Below, in pieces: positions 43,925-52,833 of a DNA stretch of 64,000 nucleotides. A program made the position numbers and the translations under genes. Origin of the DNA: Pseudarthrobacter cellobiosi (GTDB taxonomy: Bacteria > Actinomycetota > Actinomycetes > Actinomycetales > Micrococcaceae); assembly GCF_023913755.1 (NCBI RefSeq), contig NZ_JAMXBJ010000042.1:1-64000 (forward strand), read 5' to 3'. The notes beneath the pieces are model-generated. The model ran no database searches, was not told the origin of the DNA, and worked only from the letters and a program-made list of their open reading frames with translations. How positions within the stretch are numbered: position 1 is the stretch's first letter; each line of letters begins with the position of its first letter.

Positions 43925-44211
43925 CCGACTACAGCGCGAGCGGCCCCGGACAGCTTCTTGCCGCGGGCGGCGCTATCCTTCGGGGATGACGTGGGGCCAA
44001 TCCGATCCCGGATCACGGTTCCGGCACCGTTGTTGCTGAAGTCCCTGATCAGGCCTGTGCCGGCAATCTCGCGGGCCATCGCAATGCCGGCCACCGCTGC
44101 GCGCTTCGTTGGGAAGGTCACCGAGATAGCCATCAGGCTTCCTGAACCATCCAACATCCGTACCCTGTAGCCGCCGTCAGGCGCATCCACCAGCTCAAAA
44201 TGTCCGGCCAT
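43921..44211 (-). CDS. YegP/DUF1508-like protein, second copy in the window
   Basis: 96 aa: one YegP-like unit (MAGHFELVDAPDGGYRVRMLDGSGSLMAI, then FPTKRAAVAGIAMAREIAGTGLIRD) and a charged tail (SSPKDSAARGKKLSG). It shares the start MAG-x-FE and the strand-helix plan with the protein at 6683-6880. GAGGGG is 8-9 nt before the ATG at 44211. Coupled to the HAD phosphatase gene. A perfect palindrome, GTAAGTATACTTAC, lies 61 bp upstream over the predicted -10. Confidence 0.75.
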   Translation of the reverse strand: MAGHFELVDAPDGGYRVRMLDGSGSLMAISVTFPTKRAAVAGIAMAREIAGTGLIRDFSNNGAGTVIRDRIGPTSSPKDSAARGKKLSGAARAVVG

Positions 44212-44271
44212 TACAACCACCCCTCGTTCAGTCGCGGCGCTGAGCCCCATTAGGAGCGCTCCGCAAGTCTA

Positions 44272-44285
44272 GTAAGTATACTTAC
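44272..44285. promoter_or_regulatory. 14-bp perfect palindrome at the YegP-like promoter
   Basis: GTAAGTATACTTAC is a perfect AT-rich palindrome in GC-rich surroundings. TATACT within it would serve as the minus-strand -10 box, with TTCACG 17 nt upstream as a weak -35. Candidate operator. Confidence 0.5.
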
Positions 44286-44334
44286 CTTTCTCCCGGACGT
44301 GAAGAGCGGGGCAGGCCCTCAGGCCCTCATTGCC

Positions 44335-46137
44335 CTACCTGTCTGTCTCCGGGGGAATAGGTGTGTCACTGCGGCGAACCGTATCCTGATGAAGCTCAAG
44401 AGCGCTTGTCACAAGCGCGAAGTGACTGAAGGCCTGGGGCGTATTGCCCAGCTGCCGCCCTGCCCTGACGCCCCATTCCTCGCTGAGCAGGCCCACATCG
44501 TTGCGGAGTTCGAGCAACCGCTCGAAGAGTTCGGTGGACTCCTCGGTGCGTCCCGCGCCCAGCAGGGCCTCCACCAACCAGAACGAGCAGGCCAGGAACA
44601 CCCCTTCGTCTCCCGGGAGGCCGTCGTCGCTGTCGGCGGGACGGTAGCGGAGCACAAAACCGTCTTCGGTGAGCTCCCGCTGGATCGCGTCAATGGTCCC
44701 CAGCACCCGGGGATCATCCGGCGACAGGAAGCCCACCCGCGGGATCAACAGCAGGCTGGCATCCAGTTCGGGCCTGCCATACGCCTGCACAAAAGTGTTG
44801 CGGACGGGGTCGAAGCCGTTGGCCATGACGTCCCGGTGGATGGTGTCGCGAAGGGCCTCCCAGCGTTCCACGGGGCCGGGCAGGCCGAAATCGCGGACAC
44901 CCTTAACCATCCGGTCTGCGGCCACCCAAGCCATCACCTTGGAATGGGTGAAATGACGCCGCGGCCCGCGCATCTCCCAGAGTCCGTTGTCCGGCTGGTC
45001 CCAGATGGTCTCCAAGTGCTGCATCAGGGCAACCTGCACATCCCAGGATTCGTCCGTGTGCTTCAGCAGGGAGTTCCTGGTCAGCGCAAGGCAATCCAGC
45101 ACCTCGCCCCAGACGTCCAGCTGAAGCTGCTCCGCCGCGCCGTTGCCGGTCCGCACGGGTTTGGAATTCTCATAGCCCGCAAGCCAAGGCAGTTCCATCT
45201 CCGGAAGCCTGCGTTCGCCGTGGATCCCGTACATGATCTGCAGGTCGGCCGGATCGCCCGCCACTGCGCGGAGGAGCCAGTCACGCCAGGCGGCTGCCTC
45301 GGTGGTATAGCCGGCGGCCAGCAGCGCCTGCAGCGTCATGGTGGCGTCCCGCAGCCAGCAGTAGCGGTAATCCCAGTTGCGAGGACCGCCGAGCTGTTCC
45401 GGGAGGGACGTTGTCACGGCCGCGACGATGCCGCCGGTGGGAGCGTAGGTCAGGGCTTTCAGGGTCACCAGTGAACGGAGCACGGCGTCCTGGTACTTGC
45501 CTTGGACGGTGAATTGGGAAGCCCAGCCGCGCCAGAAGGCCAGGGTGGTGCCCAGCACTACCTCGGCGTCCACCGTGTGCGGGCGGGGAACGTGGCTGGG
45601 CGCCCACGTCAGGACAAAGGGGATGCGCTCCCCCGCGTGGACTGTGAAGTCACTGACGGAGTGCATGTTCTCGCCGTGAAGCGGCGCCTTGGTGACGAAG
45701 TAGACGGAGTCCGGGCCGGCGATGGCATGCAGGCCGTGCCTGTCGCGCCGCACCCAGGGAACGATATGCCCGTAGTCGAACCTCAGCGCCAGTTCGCCGT
45801 GCATCCTGACGCTTCCGCTCACGCCCTCGACGATCCGCACGATGTCCGCCACCTCATCACGTGGTGGCATAAAGTCAATAACCCTGACGGTGCCCTCCGG
45901 GGTTTCCCATTCTGTTTCCAGGATCAGGGTCCCCTCCCGGTAGCCGCGCCTGGTGCAGGTGCCGCCGCTCTCGGGTGCCAGTAGCCAGCGTCCGGCCTCC
46001 GGCGTATCCAGGAGCGCGTTGAAACATGCCGGGGAGTCGAAGCGCGGCAGGCAAAGCCAGTCGATGGAGCCCTCGGTGCTGACCAGGGCGCCGGTGTGGA
46101 GGTCGCCAACTACTGCATAATCTTCAATGCGCGCCAT
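44335..46137 (-). CDS. GH15-family glycoside hydrolase (glucoamylase/trehalase type)
   Basis: 600-aa cytoplasmic protein. The N-terminal domain starts RIEDYAVVGDLHTGALVSTEGSIDWLCLPRFDS, typical of the bacterial GH15 group that includes mycobacterial trehalase. The catalytic (alpha/alpha)6 barrel has NWDYRYCWLRDATMT, GLWEMRGPRRHFTHSKVMAWVAADR (catalytic Glu) and GLLSEEWG (second Glu). Either trehalose or alpha-glucan hydrolysis is possible. The start is uncertain: ATG at 46137 or 46143, neither with a convincing RBS. Divergent from the App1-like gene. Confidence 0.87.
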   Translation of the reverse strand: MARIEDYAVVGDLHTGALVSTEGSIDWLCLPRFDSPACFNALLDTPEAGRWLLAPESGGTCTRRGYREGTLILETEWETPEGTVRVIDFMPPRDEVADIVRIVEGVSGSVRMHGELALRFDYGHIVPWVRRDRHGLHAIAGPDSVYFVTKAPLHGENMHSVSDFTVHAGERIPFVLTWAPSHVPRPHTVDAEVVLGTTLAFWRGWASQFTVQGKYQDAVLRSLVTLKALTYAPTGGIVAAVTTSLPEQLGGPRNWDYRYCWLRDATMTLQALLAAGYTTEAAAWRDWLLRAVAGDPADLQIMYGIHGERRLPEMELPWLAGYENSKPVRTGNGAAEQLQLDVWGEVLDCLALTRNSLLKHTDESWDVQVALMQHLETIWDQPDNGLWEMRGPRRHFTHSKVMAWVAADRMVKGVRDFGLPGPVERWEALRDTIHRDVMANGFDPVRNTFVQAYGRPELDASLLLIPRVGFLSPDDPRVLGTIDAIQRELTEDGFVLRYRPADSDDGLPGDEGVFLACSFWLVEALLGAGRTEESTELFERLLELRNDVGLLSEEWGVRAGRQLGNTPQAFSHFALVTSALELHQDTVRRSDTPIPPETDR

Positions 46138-46273
46138 TCCCATACACTGCCACAAGGATTGCCGACGGGGTTGGGTGGGCACTCCGGGTTCCTGATTGAG
46201 GGCTGACGTCACGTACGACGGCGGGACCGCCGGACGTGCCGGGCGAGCGGCTGCGCTGTGGCAGAGTGGAGAC

Positions 46274-47356
46274 ATGGACAGGGCTCCTCAGAATTCACCG
46301 CAGAACACTCCGCACCCCGCACCGCTGTCCGGCACCCAGCTTTTACGCCTGGCGCACCGGATCTCCGCCGTCGTCAACGCCGTCCGAATCCAGCTCGCCA
46401 AGGGCTGGAATTTCGCACCGAAGACCATCGCGTACCAGGGCTACGGTTCAACCGGCTGGGTACGCGTGCTCGGCCGCGTCCTGTTGACCAAGAATCCGGC
46501 CCCGGGCAGCCGGGCCGAGCAGGCGGCCCGCAACGGCACGCAAAACGTCCGCGGCTGGCGGGCCTTCACCAGCGTCCCCCTGCAGTTCATCGAGGTGGAA
46601 ATTACCATCGGCGGCGTCACCACCCGGGTCCGGGCGGACCGGGGCGGCCTGATCGACACCGTGGTGGACGTGCAGCTCCCGCCGGGCTGGCACACCGCCA
46701 TCCTGCAGGCTGACGGGACCGAACCCGTGGAGACGCTGATCCAGGTGATCGATGCCGATGCGAAGTTCGGCATCGTGTCCGACATCGACGACACCGTGAT
46801 GGTCACCGCCCTGCCGAGGCCATTCCTGGCCCTGTGGAACACGTTTGTCCTCAGCGAACGGGCCCGGATGGCGACGCCGGGGATGGCGGTCCTGCTGGAA
46901 AGGCTCACCATTGAACACCCGGACGCGCCCGTTATCTACCTGTCCACGGGTCCGTGGAATGCTGCCCCCACCCTGGCGCGGTTCCTGGGCCGGAACATGT
47001 ATCCATCCGGCGCCCTCCTGCTCACCGACTGGGGCCTGACCCAGGACCGCTGGTTCCGCAGCGGGCAGGAGCATAAGCACCGCAACCTGGAGCGCCTCGC
47101 CAAGGAATTCCCGGACATGCGGTGGCTCCTGATCGGCGACAACGGCCAGCATGACGAACAGATCTACTCAGGCTTCGCCCAGGAAAACGCCGACAAGGTG
47201 GCCGCGATCGCCATCCGGCAGCTCTCCGTCAGCGAGTCCGTCTTCGCCGGCGGGCACTCCGAGAACGGCGACCACACCACCTCTGTGGTGCCCTGGATCT
47301 ATTCGCCGGACGGCGCGGGGATGGCCAAGCAGCTCAAGGTCCTGGACCTCCTCTAG
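46274..47356 (+). CDS. App1-family (DUF2183) phosphatase domain protein
   Basis: 360 aa. The N-terminal half resembles an Ig/C2-like region (VPLQFIEVEITIGGVTTRVRADRGGLIDTVVDVQLPPG), and the C-terminal half is the DUF2183/App1 HAD-like phosphatase with KFGIVSDIDDTVMVTAL, VIYLSTGPWNAAPTL and WLLIGDNGQHDEQIYSGF. Yeast App1 is a phosphatidate phosphatase; the bacterial role is unknown. The ATG at 46274 is preceded by CAGAGT 6 nt upstream and only a very close GGAG, so start recognition may be leaderless. Confidence 0.85.
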   Translation: MDRAPQNSPQNTPHPAPLSGTQLLRLAHRISAVVNAVRIQLAKGWNFAPKTIAYQGYGSTGWVRVLGRVLLTKNPAPGSRAEQAARNGTQNVRGWRAFTSVPLQFIEVEITIGGVTTRVRADRGGLIDTVVDVQLPPGWHTAILQADGTEPVETLIQVIDADAKFGIVSDIDDTVMVTALPRPFLALWNTFVLSERARMATPGMAVLLERLTIEHPDAPVIYLSTGPWNAAPTLARFLGRNMYPSGALLLTDWGLTQDRWFRSGQEHKHRNLERLAKEFPDMRWLLIGDNGQHDEQIYSGFAQENADKVAAIAIRQLSVSESVFAGGHSENGDHTTSVVPWIYSPDGAGMAKQLKVLDLL

Positions 47357-47395
47357 ATCAATCACCACACACTTTCAGGCGGATAGGCGACACGC

Positions 47396-48247
47396 ATGAG
47401 CGACACCGACGGCGATGCGCGGCGGCGGGAACTTGGCGACAATCCAGGCCCGGTTGAGGAGGAGGTGGAGGAATCCTTCGACCGCACGGTTGAGGAAGGC
47501 GCGCAGCGGCTGAACCGCTCCTTTCGGGACGTGCTCATCACCGGCTTGTTCGGCGGGTTTGAAATAGGCGTTGGCATTATGGCGTACCTCGGCGTTCTAT
47601 ATGAGACCGAGAACCACCTTCTCGCGGGATTGGCGTTCAGTGCAGGCCTCATCGCCCTCCTGCTGGCCAAGAGCGAGCTGTTCACGGAAGGCTTCCTGGT
47701 GCCCATTGCCGCGGTCGTCGCACGGGAGGCAAGCTACGCGCAGCTCGGGAAGCTCTGGGGCGGCACACTCATCGCTAACCTGGTGGGCGGTTGGCTGTTC
47801 ATGGCATTGATCATGACAGCGTTCCCGCAGTGGAGCGAGACCATCACGAAGGAAGCCACCCACTATCTCGACGCCGGGTTTAACTGGAAAACCGTGTGTC
47901 TTGCCGTGTTGGCGGGGAGCACCATCACGTTGATGACCCGCATGCAGCACGGGACGGACAGCGTCACCGGCAAGATCGCGGCCGCCGTCGTTGGCGCTTT
48001 CCTGCTCTACGGGCTGCAGCTCTTCCACTCGATCCTGGACTCGCTGCTGATCTTCGGTGCCATCCACACGGGTGCTGACATCAACTACCTTCAATGGCTC
48101 GGCTGGTTTTCCTATGTAGTGGTCTTTAATGTGCTTGGCGGGGTCCTGCTGGTGACCGCGCTACGGCTGGTGAGTGCCAGCAAGCTGGTGAAGGAACGTC
48201 GCGATGACTCACCCGAGGACCCGGAGGACGCGCACCACGCCGGCTAG
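47396..48247 (+). CDS. formate/nitrite transporter family channel
   Basis: 283-aa membrane protein of the FNT family with six helices. An acidic cytoplasmic N-terminus (residues 1-45) is followed by FRDVLITGLFGGFEIGVGIM, LAKSELFTEGFLVPIAAVV (the conserved SELFT), WGGTLIANLVGGWLFMAL, VLAGSTITLMTRMQHG and DINYLQWLGWFSYVVVFNVLGGVLLV. FNT channels move formate, nitrite or hydrosulfide; the substrate cannot be fixed from sequence. It is 39 bp after the App1-like gene and convergent with the GH1 gene, 12 bp away. Confidence 0.86.
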   Translation: MSDTDGDARRRELGDNPGPVEEEVEESFDRTVEEGAQRLNRSFRDVLITGLFGGFEIGVGIMAYLGVLYETENHLLAGLAFSAGLIALLLAKSELFTEGFLVPIAAVVAREASYAQLGKLWGGTLIANLVGGWLFMALIMTAFPQWSETITKEATHYLDAGFNWKTVCLAVLAGSTITLMTRMQHGTDSVTGKIAAAVVGAFLLYGLQLFHSILDSLLIFGAIHTGADINYLQWLGWFSYVVVFNVLGGVLLVTALRLVSASKLVKERRDDSPEDPEDAHHAG

Positions 48248-48259
48248 GTTCCCAGGACA

Positions 48260-49825
48260 CTAGGCGGTGGCACCTGAGGTGGTCACGCCGTCGTCGGGAG
48301 ATACCGCCGTTTCGGGATCAGCGGCAGTGTCCGGTTCCTCACTGGCGGCCTGCGCGACGGCGGCACCCGCCGTCGCGGCAAGGTTCCGCTCCTCGATGAG
48401 CTCCTGAAGCCAGAAGTAGGACGCCTTCGGCGTGCGCTCCAGGGTCTCGAAATCAACATGCAGCAGGCCGAACGGCTGGTTGTAGCCTGCCGACCATTCG
48501 AAATTGTCCAGGAGCGACCACACGTAGTAGCCCCGCAGGTCGATGCCCTCTGCGTCACCGCCCGGGGCCGTGGCCTTCAGCGCTGACTCGATGTGGTCCG
48601 ACAGGTATTTCAGCCGCCGCTCGTCCGGGATGAAGGTGGTGTTGGTGGACTTGTCACGGACGATGATGTCCTCGAAACTCGCCCCGCCCTCGGTGATGAT
48701 CACCGGCGGCAGATGCGGGTACCGCTCTGCCATCTCTTTCAACGCCACCCCCATGTACTCGGGCTTCACCGGCCAGCCGTAGGAGGTGATGTCCGCTTCG
48801 GGCCAGGCCTCGACGTGGAACGGCGTGGAGCCGTTGCCTGCCGCACTCAAGTCACTGCCCATGGCCTCCGCCATGCTCGCCGGCACAGCCCCTTCACCAG
48901 GACCGAAAGCCACCTTCGTGGGCATGTAGTAGTTCAGGCCGTAGAAATCCAGCGGCTGGGAGATGATCTCCATGTCCTCGTCCGGATGTTCGAATGAGCC
49001 GAAGAACTTCGCGGCGCGGATGATATCCGGATATTGGCCAGTGAGGACGGGGTCCGCGTACAGCCGGTTCTGGGCGATGTCCATCAGGCCCGCACTCATC
49101 CAGTCCAGGGGGTTGATGGAGTTCGGGACCATAGGCGAGTACACGTTGGTCATCCCGATCTCGCCTGGGACCCCCGCCGCCCGCAATGCCTGCATCGCGA
49201 GCCCGTGGCCCAGAAGCTGGTGGTGCACGGTAGGCAACGCGTTGACCATAAGTGCTTCGCCCGGTGAGTGCAGGCCCATGGTGTAGCCGTTGGTGCTGAC
49301 CGTGGCGGGCTCGTTGATGGTGACCCATCGGGCAACGCGGTCGCCGTACGCAGCAGCGGCAATCGCGGCGAACTCCCCCAGGCGGTAGGCGGTATCGCGA
49401 TTCATCCAGCCGCCGGCGTCGTCCAGTGCCAGCGGAGTGTCCCAGTGATAGAGGGTGACCATGGGCGAAATCCCGTTGGCCAGGAGTTCGTCCAGAAGCC
49501 GGTCATAGAACGCCAGCCCGGCAGGGTTCACCGGGCCGCTGCCGTTGGGCTGGATCCGGGGCCAGGACAGTGAGAACCGGTACGAGTCGACACCCAGCTG
49601 CTTCATAAGGGCAACATCGCCGGGCATGCGGTGGTAGTGGTCGCAGGCTACGGCCGGGCTGTGCCCGCCCACGATGGCACCTTCCTTGGCCGAAAACACG
49701 TCCCAGCCCGCCGTGCCCCTGCCGTCTTCAGTAAGGGCTCCCTCGATCTGGAAGGCCGCCGTGGCCACGCCCAGCGTGAAGTCCGCAGGGATGAGGGCGG
49801 CCAGGTCCTTGGCGGAAATGTGCAT
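48260..49825 (-). CDS. GH1 beta-glucosidase
   Basis: 521-aa glycoside hydrolase family 1 enzyme with acid/base E172 in WVTINEPATVS and nucleophile E379 in IITEGGASFED. The N-terminal FTLGVATAAFQIEGA is the GH1 signature and GYYVWSLLDNFEWSAGYNQPFGLLHVD its C-terminal counterpart. No signal peptide. It carries an unusual Ala/Glu/Pro-rich tail of about 45 residues after the barrel. AAGGA lies about 9 nt before the ATG. No transporter or regulator gene is next to it. Confidence 0.94.
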   Translation of the reverse strand: MHISAKDLAALIPADFTLGVATAAFQIEGALTEDGRGTAGWDVFSAKEGAIVGGHSPAVACDHYHRMPGDVALMKQLGVDSYRFSLSWPRIQPNGSGPVNPAGLAFYDRLLDELLANGISPMVTLYHWDTPLALDDAGGWMNRDTAYRLGEFAAIAAAAYGDRVARWVTINEPATVSTNGYTMGLHSPGEALMVNALPTVHHQLLGHGLAMQALRAAGVPGEIGMTNVYSPMVPNSINPLDWMSAGLMDIAQNRLYADPVLTGQYPDIIRAAKFFGSFEHPDEDMEIISQPLDFYGLNYYMPTKVAFGPGEGAVPASMAEAMGSDLSAAGNGSTPFHVEAWPEADITSYGWPVKPEYMGVALKEMAERYPHLPPVIITEGGASFEDIIVRDKSTNTTFIPDERRLKYLSDHIESALKATAPGGDAEGIDLRGYYVWSLLDNFEWSAGYNQPFGLLHVDFETLERTPKASYFWLQELIEERNLAATAGAAVAQAASEEPDTAADPETAVSPDDGVTTSGATA

Positions 49826-49839
49826 GGATTCAGTCCTTC

Positions 49840-51459
49840 ATGACCGAGAAAGCGTGGAACGGGTACGTCCCAGAATGGCACACGGCAGGGCTGCTGACGA
49901 GCGTCGCTGCTAGATCTGAGCATGATGAAAAACTGGGGAAGTTCATCGACGATTTTTCCGAGCTGGTCCAGCTGACGCAGGCCGGAAACCACCGGCAGCA
50001 GGCGGGCAAGCGGCTGCTTGAGGCGCTGACGGAGCACCCGGGTGAGTCGGCTGAAGGCCTCTCCGTGGTTGTGGAGAACATCCTGCCGCACCGGTTTGTG
50101 GACGCGGACATCCTGATGGCGGAGTTTGCCGGTCAGGATCCGGACAGCCGGCTGGTGGGCATCGGCGGCGGCGGCCAGCGGCACCACCAGTCGCTCAGCG
50201 ACATGGTGCAGCACTCGCAGCTGTTTCCCCAGTTTCCCCTGTCCCAGCCCGAGTACACGAACCTTGCCGTGGGGCCTGACCAGCAGCGCCAAGCGGTGGC
50301 CATAGGGCTCTGGCTCTTCAGCCGCGAAGGGCACAGGCTGGCCGTATTGCAGCGCGACGCGGCCCCGTATACCGGGCGTCAGTCCGCCACTTTGGAAGTG
50401 CTGGCCGCCCGGCCGGAAGCAGCCACCGGATTCCTGGCCGAGTTCCGCCTCCGGATGGACAACAACAGCGTCCTCAAGGGACAGGTCATCTCCTTAGTCA
50501 TGTCCGAGTACGGGCCGAGCACCGCGGGGGTGACGTTCCACCACCGCCCCAGCCTCCCGGCGTCGGACGTGATCATGCCCGACGGCCTGCTGCAGAAGGT
50601 CGCGGACCACACCGTGGGCATCGCCACGCACCGGGCGTCCCTCAAACAGCACGGCCAGCACCTCAAACGCGGCATCCTGCTGTACGGCCGGCCGGGGACC
50701 GGCAAGACGCACACCGTGCGCCACCTGCTGAGCCAGAGTGAAGGTTCGACGGCGATCCTCCTCTCGGGCGGTTCCCTCGCCAGGATCTCGGAGGCGGCAC
50801 GCATGGCGCGGGCGCTGCAGCCCTCGATCGTAGTGCTGGAGGATTGCGATCTCATCGCCGAGGACCGGAGTTTCGGGCACGGGCCGCAGCCGCTGCTGTT
50901 TGAGGTGCTCGACGCCATGGATGGCCTGGATAACGACGCCGACGTCGCGTTCGTGCTCACCACCAACCGGCCGGACATGCTGGAGCGGGCGCTGGCGCAG
51001 CGCCCGGGCCGGGTGGACCTCGCGGTGGAGATCCCGCTGCCGGCCCATGCCGAGCGGGTCAGGCTGCTGGGACTGTACGGCCGCCTGGTGGCGTTCAGCC
51101 CGGCGGCATTTGATGCCGCCGCGGAACGGACGGCGGGAACCACCGCATCCTTCGCCCGGGAACTGGTCCGGCGGGCCGTGGTGGCTGCGGCGCTGGATGA
51201 CGCGCCGGTGTCCGATTCGCACCTGGCGGCCGCCGTGGAGGACCTGATGGCCGACGCCGAAACCCTCACCCGCAGCCTGCTGGGCAGCGGCACGGACGCG
51301 GCCGGTTCGCCGGGATTCCCGGGGCCCGGATTTCCAGGGCCGGGTTTCCCGGGCCTGGTATGCCAACGTCCGGCATCCCGGGACCAGGCCTCGCAGGATG
51401 AGCCGACTCATTGTGAGCCGAACAGAAATTCCTTGGCGTGGGCAACAGCCTTCCGGTAG
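49840..51459 (+). CDS. AAA-family ATPase with collagen-like C-terminal tail
   Basis: 539 aa. The N-terminal half (about 270 residues) is not recognised; the C-terminal half is an AAA module with Walker A GRPGTGKT, Walker B VVLEDCDLIAEDRSF, sensor 1 VLTTNRPD and the arginine-containing RPGRVDLAVEIPLP. The closest type is the stand-alone CDC48/FtsH-like ATPase. A GFPGP tandem repeat (51313-51358) lies in the tail, and the last 52 bp overlap the convergent gene at 51408, so the end of the frame may be non-conserved. The start at 49840 lacks a good RBS. Role unknown. Confidence 0.72.
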   Translation: MTEKAWNGYVPEWHTAGLLTSVAARSEHDEKLGKFIDDFSELVQLTQAGNHRQQAGKRLLEALTEHPGESAEGLSVVVENILPHRFVDADILMAEFAGQDPDSRLVGIGGGGQRHHQSLSDMVQHSQLFPQFPLSQPEYTNLAVGPDQQRQAVAIGLWLFSREGHRLAVLQRDAAPYTGRQSATLEVLAARPEAATGFLAEFRLRMDNNSVLKGQVISLVMSEYGPSTAGVTFHHRPSLPASDVIMPDGLLQKVADHTVGIATHRASLKQHGQHLKRGILLYGRPGTGKTHTVRHLLSQSEGSTAILLSGGSLARISEAARMARALQPSIVVLEDCDLIAEDRSFGHGPQPLLFEVLDAMDGLDNDADVAFVLTTNRPDMLERALAQRPGRVDLAVEIPLPAHAERVRLLGLYGRLVAFSPAAFDAAAERTAGTTASFARELVRRAVVAAALDDAPVSDSHLAAAVEDLMADAETLTRSLLGSGTDAAGSPGFPGPGFPGPGFPGLVCQRPASRDQASQDEPTHCEPNRNSLAWATAFR

Positions 51460-51785
51460 GCATCGTTCCGGAGCGTGACGAGTTGCTCCGTGTCGTCTTC
51501 GGCCGGCTCCAGGTAGCCGGTGTATCCGGGCCGGAGCACCCAGATATCGCCGGCGGGCGGAAGGTAGAACACTCCGAAGGACCGCTGCTGTTCCTCTTCT
51601 GCGGTCCACACGGGCACAACGGCCAGGGCCGCGCCGGTGACGGGGTTGATCCATTGGGCCCTGGGCAACGGCTCTTCGTGGGCTTCAGGGTTCAGGAACG
51701 GCGCGGTGCCCTTGCCCCAGCGTTGCTCGAAGCGTTCGTGGAACGCGGGGATCAGGTGGGAATCGTAGCGGCGCCACTCGGTCAT
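51408..51785 (-). CDS. hypothetical conserved protein
   Basis: 125 aa, cytoplasmic, not recognised. It begins MTEWRRYDSHLIPAFHERFEQRWGKG, has a tryptophan- and proline-rich middle (RAQWINPVTGAALAVVPVW; FYLPPAGDIWVLRPGY) and ends in a helix (NDAYRKAVAHAKEFLFG). GC3 is high and the composition normal, so it looks like a real gene. Its 3' end overlaps the AAA ATPase gene by 52 bp, convergently. Confidence 0.65.
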   Translation of the reverse strand: MTEWRRYDSHLIPAFHERFEQRWGKGTAPFLNPEAHEEPLPRAQWINPVTGAALAVVPVWTAEEEQQRSFGVFYLPPAGDIWVLRPGYTGYLEPAEDDTEQLVTLRNDAYRKAVAHAKEFLFGSQ

Positions 51786-51828
51786 TGTTGTCCGCCTCCT
51801 CGCGGTTGATGGCTGTCGTCTTTCGGGC

Positions 51829-52194
51829 CTACGTCCACGGACCGCTTTCCCAGCGCACGGGCGTGATTCTTATGGTGTTGCCAGCCGGAACATCCCTGCT
51901 ATTGACCTTTCGGACGGGGATTACGATCGGACCAGCGCCCCTCGCGCTTATGCCAGTGCAGCTCCGGTCGTAGGCTGCGCGCCGCGCCGGGTCGCGCAGG
52001 ACGAAGAATGCCTGCATGATCTGCAGCAGCTCGCCACGGGACAGGTCGCCGCCAGCTTTTGCGCCGTCTGGTGCGCCGCCGCCAAGGTCCGGATGATGGG
52101 TGCGCATGAGCGCCCGATAGGCGCGGGAGATCTCCTGCTGGCTGGCAGCGGGCTCCACCCGCAGCACGTCGTAGTAGTCCGCCTGGCTGGTCAT
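51829..52194 (-). CDS. J-domain (DnaJ-like) protein
   Basis: 121 aa. A type III J-protein with a single J domain: DYYDVLRVEPAASQQEISRAYRALMRTHHPDLGG, containing the HPD tripeptide near residue 35, and AFFVLRDPARRAAYDRSC. A short C-terminal tail follows (VIPVRKVNSRDVPAGNTIRI) without zinc fingers. It probably recruits DnaK. It is downstream of the hsp20 gene on the same strand (73 bp apart), forming a small heat-shock cluster. Confidence 0.85.
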   Translation of the reverse strand: MTSQADYYDVLRVEPAASQQEISRAYRALMRTHHPDLGGGAPDGAKAGGDLSRGELLQIMQAFFVLRDPARRAAYDRSCTGISARGAGPIVIPVRKVNSRDVPAGNTIRITPVRWESGPWT

Positions 52195-52267
52195 GGTGGC
52201 TTCCGGGAATACTCATGGGTATGGGCGCGGGGCGCCGGTAGCAGGCTGCCGGCGCCCCGGGGAAGGG

Positions 52268-52693
52268 CTAGCCTCCGATTTCGTGCAGCTGGCCCTTTGT
52301 TTCGATCTCGATCTTGCGCGGCTTGGCCTGCTCCGCCACCGGGATCCGCAGGGTCAGGACCCCCTGGTCGTAGCTGGCCTTGATGTGGTCCGTGTCCAGG
52401 GTGTCGCCCAGGATCAATTGGCGGCTGAACACCCCGCGGGGACGTTCGGAGGCCACCAGTTCAATGTTGGGCTGGGTCGGATCGAGGCGCTCCGCCCGGA
52501 CCGTCAGGACATTGCGCTCGACGTTCAGGTCCACGGTGTCCACCTTGACACCCGGAAGGTCGAACGCGACCACGAATTCGCCGTCTTCCTGCCAGGCGTC
52601 CATGGGCATGGCTGCCGGCCGTGCCGCCGTTCCAAAGACCTGCTGGGTGAGCCGGTCCAGCTCACGGAACGGATCCGTGCGCATTAACATCAT
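52268..52693 (-). CDS. Hsp20/alpha-crystallin small heat-shock protein
   Basis: 141-aa chaperone holding unfolded proteins. The alpha-crystallin domain runs from [34 protein letters not shown] to [21 protein letters not shown], including the A-x-x-x-GVL motif ([13 protein letters not shown]). The start is placed at 52693 because AAGGAG lies 6 nt upstream; the ATGs at 52690 and 52684 are alternatives. Divergent from hspR across an unusually AT-rich 140-bp region with a dyad, so it is probably repressed by the HspR-like protein. Confidence 0.92.
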   Translation of the reverse strand: MMLMRTDPFRELDRLTQQVFGTAARPAAMPMDAWQEDGEFVVAFDLPGVKVDTVDLNVERNVLTVRAERLDPTQPNIELVASERPRGVFSRQLILGDTLDTDHIKASYDQGVLTLRIPVAEQAKPRKIEIETKGQLHEIGG

Positions 52694-52751
52694 TTCCCAC
52701 TCCTTCAGCGTGAAGTTGTTGATTTTGATCGCATTACCCACCGCTCCACTT

Positions 52752-52773
52752 ATCTATGGTGGTGGATATAGAT
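52752..52773. promoter_or_regulatory. dyad in the hsp20-hspR intergenic region
   Basis: ATCTAT (52752-52757) and ATAGAT (52768-52773) form an inverted repeat with a 10-bp spacer in an AT-rich promoter region. The classical HAIR element (CTTGAGT-N7-ACTCAAG) was not found, so this is the best candidate operator for the MerR-type regulator. Confidence 0.45.
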
Positions 52774-52833
52774 TTTTTATAGCACTCGTGGGAAGCTGAA
52801 GCAAGACAACTTTGGAGGAAATTTGGAGCTGAC

